From Isoetes taiwanensis (taxonomy: Eukaryota > Streptophyta > Lycopodiopsida > Isoetales > Isoetaceae), in NCBI GenBank assembly GCA_021234155.1, contig JAJEKV010000025.1:8997642-9061641 (forward strand): 64,000 nucleotides of DNA. Direction: 5' to 3'. Positions 9,938 to 20,720 of this stretch are shown in pieces; within the stretch, counting starts at the first letter, position 1; every line of letters begins with the position of its first letter. The notes below the pieces were generated by a model. The model saw nothing but the letters and a program-made list of their open reading frames with translations, searched no databases and was not told where the DNA came from. The translations under genes and the position numbers were made by a program.

Positions 9938-11222
9938 GGTACCTTTTGGTTTATCAAACTCTCCTTCCACATTTCAGCGCATTATGCTCTCTGTCTTTTT
10001 CATGACTATATGAAGGATAATCCTTTTTCTCCAGATCTTTCAAGATGACTTTTCAGCCCTCTGACTCCATGGATGATCACTTGGAGAAGTTAGAACTTCG
10101 TTTTTAAAAATGTGATGAGCCGGCATCGGTCTCAATCACGAGAAGTGCACCTTCTGCGTCACCTCTGGCGTTCTTTTTGGGTCATGTGGTTTTGTCAGGC
10201 GGGATCCGCGGATCTGCTAAAATCGATTGTGTATTGAAGGCTCACGCGCCATCTAATATCAAAGAATACGTTCTTTCTGGGTAAGGTTAATTACTATTCC
10301 ACCTTCATTCTTGGACTTTGCGGCTATAGGCGATCCCATTCATAAACTCACGGGTGATGAATCCGCTTGGGCAGAATCCGGTGAGGAATTTTGCTTTCCG
10401 AAGTTGAAATTGTTACTTACTCGAGGGCACGCTACTTGTTCCTCCTCAATGGGACAAGCCTTTTCCGTTCATGTTGATGTCACCGGCTTTTGCCATTGGT
10501 GTTTTTCTTTCACCGGGCCTATGATAAGCCACGGAAAAACCCGATATGCTATGCGGCGGAAGCTCAGAAATCGGCGGCGCCAACTACTCGCCCACGAAGC
10601 GGGGAAGCATTGGGCTTAGTTTTACGTGTCCAGCGTTTCCGTCATTATTTGTTGGGAAGCCAGATCAAGTTCTTTGTTGATCATCAAGCTCTTCTTTATT
10701 TGATCAACAAAGCCATACGCCCGGTCGAATTGCTCGTTGGGTCCTTCTTTTGCAAGAAATTTGCTCCCCTTGAAACATTCCATAAAGGCTGGGCAAGTCT
10801 CATGTGGTGCACGATTATCTTTCACGCATCCACGCGATGACCCTTCCACGGGTGTTTCGATGCCTTTCGGGCCTTTTGTTTTCCTCCTGACCCGCCCCAT
10901 TGGTTCCACAACTTTCGGCGGTATCTCCTCAGCTGGCTCTTCCATCCAGAAGATTCCGCTCTCTCGAGAAAAGCTTAGCTCCACGCGCCTTGAGTTTCTG
11001 TGAAAGGTGGCTACACCATGGTTCTTGGGACATGGCGGCCTGGCATGACAAAGACATAGTCCTCAGATTTGTTGTGTCCTTTCTCATGAGGTGCAGATAT
11101 CATTCGACAAGCCCATGGCCAGACTTGGTGGTGGTCATTCAGTGGTGATGTCACGGCCGCAAAATTCTTCTAGCAGGATATTTTTTGGCCACGCTCTTCA
11201 AGGATGCCGCGTTATTGTCGCG
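9938..11222 (+). pseudogene. Element B pol fragment: RT C-terminal half, RNase H, integrase start (copy 1)
   Basis: Directly after the A/B junction the RT palm resumes (GGTACCTTTTGGTTTATC, giving VPFGL). Then come an FQDDF box in the YxDD position near 10036, the NxEKCTFCVTSG segment, and HKLTGDES near 10335. RNase H follows with VHVDV near 10470 and FFVDHQAL near 10672. The N-terminal part of the integrase region (GGHFSGD-like and LAGYF-like pieces) is cut off near 11222, where the match to copy 2 (48702-49985) ends. Many frameshifts are present; several lie at sites where copy 2 has CTG/CAG. Confidence 0.85.
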
Positions 11223-11308
11223 TGGTGAGATCTTGACCCTTGATGGTCCAAGATCCTCATTTAAGTTGAATCTCATTCCTTAAAAGGCTTTTTAAAATTT
11301 TTATGTTG

Positions 11309-11361
11309 TGTGGGATTGAACCTACGAATTGACCCCCGACCCCCATTCTAACCACTAGACC
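11309..11361 (-). repeat. tRNA-like (SINE-type) segment, copy 1
   Basis: Read on the - strand it has an A-box-like block TAGTGGTTAGAATGG (11357-11343) and a B-box-like block GGTTCAATCCC (11322-11312), in the order of a Pol III internal promoter. The A-to-B spacing is short and no full cloverleaf closes, so it is a tRNA-derived relic and not a tRNA gene. Confidence 0.6.
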
Positions 11362-11439
11362 AAGCATTAATTCTATGAATGTTTATGTTTCATTTTACTT
11401 AAGGGTAATGTCCCATTAAAGATAAAATAGACTATATAT

Positions 11440-11760
11440 TCTAGCTAGTTCAAGAAAGTTCTAGGAGAATGTTAGGAGAACTCTAGAAGTTCTAGAATCT
11501 TCTAGAAAGTTCTAGAACATAAAGAGAATCTAGGGGGATCTAAGAAAATTCTTCGAGAAAGTTCCAAATTGTTCTAATAAGTTTAGAATGTTCTAGAATG
11601 TAGGGAATCTCACGAGAGATGTGTAAAGAGAATCTAGGGAAATACTTCAAAAGCGTTCTAGAATATATTGAGAAAGTCTTAGAATGTTCTGAAAGTCTTA
11701 GAATGTTGTAAAAGTTCTAGAATGTAAAGGAATCTAGAAGAATCTAGAATCTAAAAAAAA
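11440..11760. promoter_or_regulatory. Cluster of TTCTAGAA palindromes forming heat-shock-element-like arrays
   Basis: Between 11490 and 11517, TTC and GAA alternate six times at an exact 5-bp spacing (start positions 11490, 11495, 11500, 11505, 11510, 11515). This is the textbook form of a heat-shock element bound by trimeric HSF. More TTCTAGAA or near copies follow through 11720. There is no adjacent gene, so a regulatory role is only a possibility; the pattern may simply come from simple-repeat growth. Confidence 0.4.
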
Positions 11761-12621
11761 TCTTATAAAAGCGTAAGAGAATCTAGGAAAATGTTACAAA
11801 TACAAAGAATCTCTTAAAATAAAAGGGGGATTTAGGAATCTTTATATCTAAGGAATCTAAAAATGTTGATGAAATCTTAGGTATCTAGGGAATCTTTGGG
11901 AATCTCTTTTGAATCTCATATATTAAAGGGAACCTAGAGACAGTCTCATAAAGTCTAAAGGGATCTAAGGAATCTAAGGGGATCTAGGGGGACCTTCATA
12001 GAATCTTAGATCTCACGAATCTAATGGAACCCATAGGAATCTTATAAAATTTAGAGGAATCTCCATAACCTCCAAAGAAAACCTTGAGTACAGAATCTTA
12101 GAGGAATCTATGAATTTAGAGTGTAAAAGATTCACAGAACTTCTTTGACATAGGAACATGCTAAAGAGCTTCGAACATGCATTAGGGCGCATTAAATTTC
12201 TTATGATATATTATATTTATATGTTCTTACATGTTTAGCTTATCGGTAGATAAAGATTCAGAGATCTCTGGCTCCACACAGTTTTGGAGGCACATCTCTG
12301 ACCCCGGATAGTGAGAGTTCTATATAGATATGGTCGAGTTGATTTGATCGTCGTGGGTCCAGAATCCTGACTCCACATTCTTGAGGGGCCTTACATGGCT
12401 TGCAATTAATATGTCGATCCCTCTGATCAGGTTCTTCTTGATCTGATAAATTAGATTAGAATCCTTATCCACGTTGCTTGAGAGGGACATATCCTCGATG
12501 CACATGTCTTTGGGAATTAATTGTAATCGATCTCTGTGAGTTCTTCTTGATCTTGATATTCGATCCAAGATCTTATTCGTGTTACTTGCTTTAGATTTTT
12601 TACCCACGTATTTCGCGATCA

Positions 12622-14000
12622 CCGGCCCTTGATTGGGTCCAACATCCTCGGCTCATGTTGAATGCTCGATCCTTAAGGAGAGGTTTCAAAATTTTATGTT
12701 GTTAGATTCGAACCCTAGTTATTGCCCCAAAGCCCCCATTCTAACCACTAAATAGTGATTTATTAAAATAATTGTATCTCAAATATACTTAAGGGAATGA
12801 TCGAATTAAAGATAAAATAGAATACTAGAATGTTCGAGGAGAAGGCTCTAGAAGTTCATAGAATCTTCTAGATAGTTCTAGAATCTTTGTGAAAGTTCAA
12901 AAATATTCTACTAGAATTCAAAAGTTTTTAGAATATAAGAAGTCTTGAGTGAATCTAAGGGAATCCTTCTTGAAAATTCAGGAATGTTGTAGAAAGTTCT
13001 AGAAGTTCCAAATTGTTCCTAGAAATTTCTAGAAAGTTCTAGAGGCTCCTAGAGAATGTAAGGAATCACGAGAATGTAGGAATCTAGGAAATACTTCAGT
13101 ACAGGATGTTTTGAAAGTTTTAAGTGTTTTTGAAAGTCCTAGAATGTTATAGAAAGTTCACAAATTTAAAAGTATAGGAGAATATAAAAGGGAATCTAGA
13201 AGAAAATCTCATAAAATTGTAAAGGGGAATATAAGAGAAACATTCATAGGTCTAAAGAGTTGTCTTAAAATCTAGAAGTCGAAGGGTATCTTCATAAAAT
13301 CTAAGGAAATCTTGATAAAGGTCTTAAAGTATCTAGGGGAATCTTCATATAATCTATTTGAATCTCATCATGGAAACAAAGGGCAATCTCATAAAATCTA
13401 AAGGAATCTAAAGAATTTAAAAGAATCTTCATAAATTCTTACAAAGAGCCGAGGGGAATCTTAGTTAAGGAGTTCTCAAATATTCTAGGCATTCTTGATT
13501 GTTCTAGAATATTGTAGATAGTCATGGGTAAAAGCACCTAAGAAAGTTCCTTTTTTTTAATTTGTGAAAGTCAAAATAGGATGTTTGTAATGGTTTTAGA
13601 CAGTTTTAGAAAATTCTCTAATGTTCTAGATGTGCATGAGAACCAAAATAAAATGTATTGGAATGTTAAATGTTCTATATGCTTGTGGATAAGCACCCCA
13701 ATCTATAAATAGAAAGCTTTTTATTAAAGTTTGTAGGATGTTCTAGAAAGTTCTAGATAGTCTTAGAATATCCTCTTAGAAAATTTTTTTGAAAATACCA
13801 CAAGCCCAGATCCAAATAGAATGTCTTTGAATATTATAGAGGGATTCTAGAGCGTTCTTGAGATCCTAAGCACCTCAAACTTCGATGTGAAACTTTTCAA
13901 AGTATTTTCCATAATGTTATAGACACGGTCATAAAGCTTCCCACATCAAATAAGTAACAACATGAGTAAGCACAGGGACCAAAATAAAAAATTTAGCTAC
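12622..14000. repeat. 1.39-kb tandem unit 2 with tRNA-like segment and TTCTAGAA motifs
   Basis: This is a diverged copy of the unit at 11226-12612: CCCTTGATTGGGTCCAA, a shared ATTTTATGTTGTTAGATTCGAACC segment, ATTAAAGATAAAATAGA, then dense TTCTAGAA strings (12835-13100 and later). Matching becomes weak after about 13500 and the right limit is approximate. Confidence 0.7.
12700..12755 (-). repeat. tRNA-like (SINE-type) segment, copy 2
   Basis: On the - strand, TAGTGGTTAGAATGG (12751-12737) is identical to the A-box block of copy 1, and GGGTTCGAATC (12715-12705) matches the B-box consensus slightly better than copy 1 does. It lies 1.39 kb from copy 1, at the same place in its unit. Confidence 0.6.
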
Positions 14001-15890
14001 GATTCTCTATAATGTTAAAGCATGCAGATAGGAACTTGCGTCGTGGGTTTATGTTAAAACTGAACATACCTTGTAGGGCATATTAATTTTCTTGTGTATA
14101 TATATTTATGAAGTACATGATACTCATTATATACACAATAATGTTGCTAGATTAAACATCAATAATTTGGCCCAATTCGTTCATTTGCCATGTCTCGATG
14201 TCACAACTAGCGATGGAGTTGATGACAAAGGAACAAGATGAGATGGAGACAATTGGAACAGGGGCACTTTCTATTTCATGTAAAAAATTAAAAATATTTC
14301 ATCTACTAAGTTCTCCGATGTTGGAATGGGAATTGCTTGGAGGAAGTGCTTAACTTAGAAGAAATGTCGAGGAGGGATTGCCTAGGCCATGGAAGTGGAT
14401 GTACAGATGTGGCCGGGCTATTAGAGATGGATACTTCTCACGGCTATAGAGATTGAGAGAGCATGTTGTTGAATGGCTAATGAACTTAGTGTGACACTGA
14501 ATGCGTGTTAAGAACTTCGATGATTTCATCGCTTCCGGGCGATGTCTTGTAAATTACATGTCAAGTGATGAATAGGAATGGCGTGTTTGATTAACAATGT
14601 TTCTAAGTCTTTTATTAATTATGTCTTTATGTCTTTTCGCATTGTTGAAGATTACGAAGATCTTCTCCGACATATTGTTATTATAAAAAGATGCTTTATT
14701 CTAGTGTTCGAATGTTCATTGTAAGGATTGTCATTTTTCTCAATTCCATTTTGCGGTTTGCCAAATGACCAACCACTTGTTGAAAATTTGTACCATCATA
14801 ATCTTCCACAATCATTTTAACATCTTTTTGCTCGACCTACAAACAAGAGCTTGGAAAGACCCCCTTCAGCGCCATTTCATATAAGATATAATTTTTCTTG
14901 CATCTTTTTCTGCAAAATAATGCAAACTACGCTCTAGACTAATCATTCTTTGCATCCCTATGGATAGCGTGCAACCTATTTCATACACAACTAAATTCAA
15001 ATTTCTTAAATTAATTAATGCTTGCTTTTACAATGGAGTTCTTTACAGCGACATCCTTATCGTTTAAAATAGTTAGTTAATGGGTCTAAGTTGATACAAT
15101 TATTTTTCTTGAGGCTTGAGTCCTATGTAGATGGATGCTTTAAAAGGCATAAAGTAAAAGCTATGTTTCATTGCTAAAAATGAACTTAGGGATGGAACTT
15201 GGGTAGGAAGTGTTGTAATGCTATATGAGAAATATCAAGCCAAATATTTGACAAAGATCAAATTGAAAAGTGTGGTAACTTGGAGAGGATATGGAATAAA
15301 CCATGAAGTAATTGCTATATCGCGGTTTGAGAACATGCAAGAATAGGATGTAAAGCCCGGAGCACTATTACATGCAGTTGGGCCTATAGTAGCGATTGGA
15401 TCACTACTTGTGCATGGCTGATCTCTTGCAATTTCCAAAAGCCAGCAGTCCCGGCCAAAGCGTTTTCTTGCGTGACATGTGAAATCCTTAAATATCTCTC
15501 CTATTAAGCCCATCTACCACATGAAGGAAATCCTAAGTGTTTAATGTATGTAAATGTGTTTATTCCTATGGGTGAAATGTGTTGGTTATTTAAATGATGT
15601 GTAGTGCTCTACGGGTGTATCCCGTGTATGCACATTGAGACGAATCATTCTGGCGGCTAGATAGTTTTCCTTCACGGAAATTCATCGACTCATCCATGAC
15701 CTATCACAGGATTTTTTCACTACATTTTTCCATCTAGCACTTCTTCTCTAGAAATAATCCATCGAAAACCGGCAGCTCTATCAAAAAGGGTTTCGGCTTG
15801 TCGACAGCATCACTACACTTTGAAGTCGGGATTTTCCATTATATCTCAATCTAGCAATACTCTGAGTTTGAATCAAAAAATCTTCCACCC
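14000..15890. other. Unassigned AT-rich region
   Basis: No family was recognised. There is a 92-codon frame on the - strand (15513-15235). The opposite strand near 15348-15400 gives a short hydrophobic stretch (GALLHAVGPIVAIGSLL). Neither has a conserved motif or neighbouring exon that I can name. Confidence 0.4.
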
Positions 15891-15894
15891 GGAA

Positions 15895-16840
15895 ATGGCA
15901 TCTTTGCAAATCTCCGCCGCATTAGGCCAGGGACAACTGCTTTAGGAAGATCTAATCTTGGATCGGAACAAAAGCTCTAAAACTAAACTTACCGCGAGAA
16001 TCGGCCTTATCGGAATATTTCTACAAGCGTCTTCTGTTACTAGATATAACGACTTCAGTTTGGCATTGGTGGTCTATGAGCTTAGATCAGTGCAACTCTT
16101 ATTCATATTCTAAAGCATGATATATTTCAGGCCTTTGAAGAAATATTCCTTGATTAAAAGTTATGGTGATATTCAGGGCAAAACGAGGGCAAACAGAGTA
16201 GTAAACAAAAAGAATTGTGGCGGTACAGGCAATTGATGAAGCAATACAGAGAATGTAAAGACAACATTTTTTACCGGTTTAAAGGTTTTGATCTCTTCAA
16301 TGCATTCTTTACCAAACAAAATTTTAACGTCAGAGCTCAAGCGGTATTCAAATGTTTAGCAAAACTCCCCTCAAGAATATTCTGCTAGGGCTTGATCGTA
16401 AGCATTCTTCATAATATCAGTTGGTTGTGTCTTTTCTAACTAATCGATTTGGAACTTGTAATTAATTTACTGGAGGTGGTGGATAAAGCTGAAAGAAAAT
16501 TGAACTTGGGTAGGGATTGTGAAGATGGTAGACACCGTTGTGGAAAAGTGAAAGACATTGTTGTGAAGGTAAAAATTCTTCATTACTTGTTATCTCCATA
16601 TAAAGTAATGCGCTCCTTAAAATACATAAAATACTAGGTAATACTAGGTATTGATTACAACTATTGCATTCATTTTTTGGATTAGGTTGAGGAAATAGTG
16701 GAAGAGGTTCATGAAGATTTAGATGAGGCTCTTGGTGTCACACATGACCATGACCATGACCATGACCATAGTAAACATGACAGCGGTAAAGCGCATGCTT
16801 CAACTAGCACTAAAGAATCAACTAGCACTCGAAACTAAAG
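15895..16840 (+). pseudogene. Possible degraded host gene with His-Asp repeat tail
   Basis: An ATG at 15895 opens MASLQISAALGQGQ, a Ser/Ala/Gln-rich start like a plastid transit peptide, soon broken by a stop. Further on, a coding stretch at about 16477-16570 (VVDKAERKLN...KDIVVK) is followed by GGTAAAAATT. An acceptor-like TTGGATTAG ends at 16685, and the frame resumes as VEEIVEEVHEDLDEALG, then (HD)4 encoded by CATGAC repeats at 16748-16772, ending in a stop near 16838. The charged helical pattern and terminal His/Asp run suggest a coiled, possibly metal-binding protein. The exon links are inferred and the family was not identified. Confidence 0.3.
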
Positions 16841-17019
16841 AATCTAGCAGTCAAGAAGTGACTTGTTTAAGAAAGAAGCGATGGCTTACTTGATTATACT
16901 AGATCTAAAAGGCTGTTCCATCGAGGATCTAAAAATTTGTTTCATCTTCAAGAGACAATGGAAATGATTAGATCAATTCAATTCATTACGAGAATAAAGA
17001 TTATTTGTCCGCGAAATTT

Positions 17020-18290
17020 TGACCATCTTGAAATTTAGGCTCTAATCACCTTGATTTTTAAAATCGAAATTTCAAGGTGATTCTCATTTGATTACTAGTT
17101 CAAGGTTTTAGGCATTTACTATGAGCGGTGAAAACACACAAAATTTTGTTCTTCATATACCACAAAGTGGCTTCCACATGAATAAGATCGCCATAACTGC
17201 GCTTACAAAATTTCCATGAGGATTTCAACATAAAATCGTTGCGTACATCAAAGCTTCTAGGCGAGCAAAAGCAGAGGCCAAAGCTGTAACCCCAAAGCTT
17301 CATTCACGCATACAAACCCTATTTACCTCTATTTCATGTAAGACTTATAAAAACATGCCACTGTTAGTGCGGTTCTAATGTCGAAGAATATTGCTCTGAT
17401 AGCCGCGGTACTCCAACTTTCTTCTTGTAGAGATTTGCAAGAAAACAAGCATCGATTAGAAAAATCAAAACAATAGAAAAAAAAAAAAAAAAAAGATGAA
17501 AGCATCTTTCACCTAATATCTTGCATGCAAGCTATATCACTATAGGCGCCAAGAAACACCTTTAAAGTTATTTTAAGCGCCAAGAAAACACCCTTCGAAC
17601 TTATTTGGCAAAGCTTCTAGGAAGAAACACCAAAAAACGAAGGCGGCTCATCAAAGCGCCCGACCTAATCAACGATCTTTAAGCCTAATCTATTGATCTA
17701 ACACATCAAGATCTGGCGTGAGAAACTCAAACGACAAAAGAAAAGCAAAGCTCCGCCCCAGGAGACCCTTGCCATGCCAAAAGGAACAAGAAATGAGCGG
17801 GCAAAAATTTCAAAGGTGGATTAAAATTTCGTCCGGGAGAATTTGTTCCACCTTGAAATTTTGTTGTGAAAATTCCAGTGACTTTGGTTTGCCGGGTGAT
17901 TTCGAAATTTCTAGCAAAACTAGTGGAACAAATTCTCCTTCAAACACATGCTTCACATGTTCTATTCTTTCATTAGTATTGTCAACAATTCAATTCAATT
18001 CATTAGACGAGGATAAAGATTATTTGTCCAAAAAACACCTTGCTTCACATGTTCTTAGTCTTTCATTAGTATTGTTCATATACATTTATATAATACAAAA
18101 AGGTTATCGCGACATACAAGCTTGGTACGAACATTTCTTTTAGAGACTTTCAAACCACGTGCTTATGTTCTTGTTTCCTTTTAATGGAATTTTTAATGAT
18201 AGTTTATGTGTATACATATTGTCTTCACGTGCCTATGTTCTTGTTTAGGAATTTTAACTATTTGATAGTTTTATGTGTACATATTGAATA
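17020..18290. repeat. Fold-back and short tandem repeats
   Basis: AATCACCTTGA and TCAAGGTGATT form an 11-bp inverted pair at about 17044-17085. A second pair, around TTTCAAAGGTGGA and TCCACCTTGAAA, lies at 17808-17858. GGAGAATTTGTTCCA (about 17836) recurs inverted near 17925. A unit with GCTTCACATGTTCT and CATTAGTATTGT is repeated at about 17950 and 18042. A 71-bp unit starting CACGTG, followed by TATGTTCTTGTTT, is repeated at 18155 and 18226. A 141-codon frame at 17718-18143 runs across these repeats and is not judged a real gene. Confidence 0.6.
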
Positions 18291-18297
18291 AAGGGAA

Positions 18298-18785
18298 AGG
18301 CCCGTGGGTGACGCTTTTTGGCCGGGAAAAGGGCGTCTTCATCAGCTTATAGAGGCCGCCTTGATCGGGCAAAAATTTTCTTCCCTTTGCCCTCTGGGAA
18401 GAGCGAATTGGGCCCAATCGATCGTGCCAATGTCATGCTTGCCAGTGAAAAAAGCAGAGAAAAGAGGAGTAAGAACATGGCGTAATGGCAGTAAAAATAT
18501 CCCGGTAGCGTAGAATTTATTACCCTCTTTTAGGAAAGAAGGTGCGACACGTGTGCATCACGTCGATGCACAAGACGACTGGATTGGGCCCAGCCGTCTT
18601 TTCCGTCTTCTAGAAAAAATAAGGTGCATTTGTTGCTTTGAAGTTTTAGCATTGTCACAAGATAACATTCTAACGAAAAAACTAAAAGTATATTACAACT
18701 TGAAACATTAAGCCAATAGAGTCCAATAAAAGGAATGTATCTAACATGTCAAAGTTCCCGTCTATGGTTTTAGCATATCACATGT
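18298..18785. other. Unassigned intergenic sequence
   Basis: No gene was recognised. The string ATTGGGCCCA occurs in both 18408-18420 and 18580-18592, and GC content is higher than in the flanks around 18300-18600. No terminal inverted repeats could be confirmed. Confidence 0.4.
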
Positions 18786-18792
18786 AAAGAGT

Positions 18793-19260
18793 CTTTTTTT
18801 TTTTTTTGAAGGCAAGCGTTTTTATTGAATGATAAACCATTTATGTACATACAATTGAGTATGGAACTGCTACCACTTCTCAGATCCATGAATGGCAGTC
18901 CATACTCTAGGCCTATTCCTCTTAGAACCCCTCTCAACTTCTTCTCCATAGGATACTACAGGAGGAGGACTAAATTCCTAGACCCTAGTGATGCAACCCA
19001 TATTGTCTTTGGGCAGAGGGAGCTACAGAGCCTCTTCTCCAGACAGATACTATGGGAGCCCGGCTCTTGTCTTTCCCTAACCCCAATTGCATCATAGCCC
19101 AAAAAGTTGGCCCTAAGATAAAGCGAAGAAACCAGGACTTGTGTTGGAGAGCCATAGAAGAACGGGGCAGCCAAGTGCAACGATGCGCCGCCAAGCAAAA
19201 TTTAGGATCCTGCATGCGCTCCTCCAGAAAATAGTGATGATCAAACCAGATGCTTTAGCG
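18793..19260 (-). mobile_element. Probable retroposon 3' end with poly(A) tail
   Basis: On the - strand the sequence ends ATTCAATAAAAACGC followed by a poly(A) run (T-run at 18793-18809 on +). That is an AATAAA signal about 15 bp before the tail, as expected for a retroposed transcript or the end of a LINE. Two overlapping - strand frames (19215-18985 and 19198-18956) are open but show no domain I can name. It could be a 5'-truncated LINE or a processed copy of a host transcript. Confidence 0.4.
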
Positions 19261-20720
19261 AGACTATAGGGAGTGCCTCAATGTGTGCGGCACTCAACCT
19301 TCTTCTTACCAAGCAAACCCGTAGAAGAGCTAGAATCACGAACAAGCCAAGCAGCCGCATCTAGCTATCGAGGAGGCTATGTAAAAGAATTTTAAATTAC
19401 CTTTCGTGCCAATAAAACCAAAGGTTGGATGAAGCATAGAGTGTTGAAATCTCACAAGGAGACACAGTACTAAATGGAAACCCTATTAATAGCTTTGAAT
19501 AAAATAATCAACTTAACAATTCTATTAATTTTAAAATTTATTAGATACACTTGAGCTAAGTATGGCATTTCTTTCTCGGGAATATTCTTTCCATACAAAT
19601 GGAAGGTCCATTTCAATAGTAATGAGTTCTCAAGTAGTTGAACTCTAACCATGTCAGGGGCATGTAGATATCATTGGTAAACAAATGGAACTTATCTTTA
19701 TTCTCGCTCGGCATTTGCAAGAGCAATTCTTGCCAATCCACATGTAGTCACAAGAAGAGGATCGATATAGCATCTTATCCATAATGTAAAGACATGTGCG
19801 ATCATCATCCATTCCTAAGGCACGCAGAACCAACAAGACATTGAACGCTTTTTGCTTCCAAAGCTAAAAAATTAATCATTTATACTTAATTTTATTTTAA
19901 TATCCACTAACTAGGGGTTGTGTTTACTAACACTTGACAATTTGTCCACGTCATGAGATTTGGTTTCCTTGCATTATACATGTCCTTTTTAACCAGCTTG
20001 TGGGGCTGATCCACAAGTAATACCCCATCAAGCCTTCATAATAAGGACTAATCTCTTAACATCAAACCAAGGGGGCCTAGATCGATATGCAACCTACCGG
20101 TCCTAAACTTTATAGGTTGCTATAAACTTGAGGGATTGGCGGGTTGCATCTGAGTCTAGGCCCAAAGACCATTCATCAAGTACATTTAATTTAGCAAAGC
20201 ATTGATTAACGACGACAACAATATAGCTTATAATGAGTTTTCCTTACTTCAAGTAGTTGTTTCTGCTCTTATAGGCTCAAAATCTACTTCGCCTCGACTA
20301 TATATTTTATGTTTGATCAAATTGCTAAGATGACACTCTCACCTGAGGTTCCCCTAAAAGATCCTCAACATTGTTAATCTCACACGACATCACGGACTCA
20401 ATATACATGAGTAGTAGTAAAGAGGTCCTAATTAGTATTATGCAAATTAATTCCACTATTAGCACTATATTCTCATGAGGACTCCCATCATGCATCCAAA
20501 CCATCGAATAGATAGGCTCTTTCATTCATTCATCTCAGCAGGTGGTTTACATTGGTTAAGAGTGGGTAGCCATACATGAGGCTATATAAACATAAATTTT
20601 TTGCTCTCTTGACTTATGAAAACCACAACATCATAGATAGGCTTTTCATTCATCTCAATAGTTTTTCGACAATGGTATAGGTGGGTAGGCGCACATCGCC
20701 GCTACCCAAAAATGAAAAAC
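19260..20720. other. Unassigned region with a 128-bp tandem duplication
   Basis: No gene family was recognised. A segment with GATAGGCT, TTTCATTCATCTCA and GTGGGTAG occurs at about 20508-20585 and again at 20636-20705. Short - strand frames (19836-19654, 19652-19470) have no recognisable motif. Confidence 0.4.

Larger units (their letters stand above)
1..11222 (+). repeat. Large duplicated segment, copy 1 (element A plus part of element B)
   Basis: This stretch aligns end to end with 38789 to about 49985. Both begin GCGCTAATCAAATAAACATA and run through element A's spacer, RNase H, RT, integrase and 3' LTR, then cross the same A/B junction into element B. The match stops near 11222, where copy 2 continues into integrase and copy 1 enters unrelated AT-rich repeats. 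The left limit lies before the window. Differences are mostly one- to four-base changes at CAG/CTG. It may be a real segmental duplication or a duplicated haplotype in the assembly. Confidence 0.9.
11226..12612. repeat. 1.39-kb tandem unit 1 with tRNA-like segment and TTCTAGAA motifs
   Basis: The unit begins near TTGACCCTTGATGGTCCAAG, passes through a tRNA-like segment (- strand, 11309-11361), and continues into about 900 bp dense in TTCTAGAA and GAATCTAGG-type strings. The next unit starts at about 12622 with CCCTTGATTGGGTCCAA and has the same order. No protein-coding frame of note. Confidence 0.75.

Noticed and set aside
11309-11361. Functional tRNA gene
   Set aside because: Only A/B-box-like blocks are present; spacing is too short and no acceptor stem or anticodon arm closes.
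13000-14000. CRISPR array or bacterial-type repeat from the regular TTCTAGAA strings
   Set aside because: Repeats are short, irregularly spaced and without unique spacers of fixed length, in an evidently plant sequence.
17718-18143. 141-codon + strand frame
   Set aside because: It spans inverted and tandem repeats, has no domain, and its sequence repeats itself at the DNA level.
19470-19836. Copia-type RNase H on the - strand
   Set aside because: Short frames show no KHI/HIDIR-type motifs; similarity was only impressionistic.
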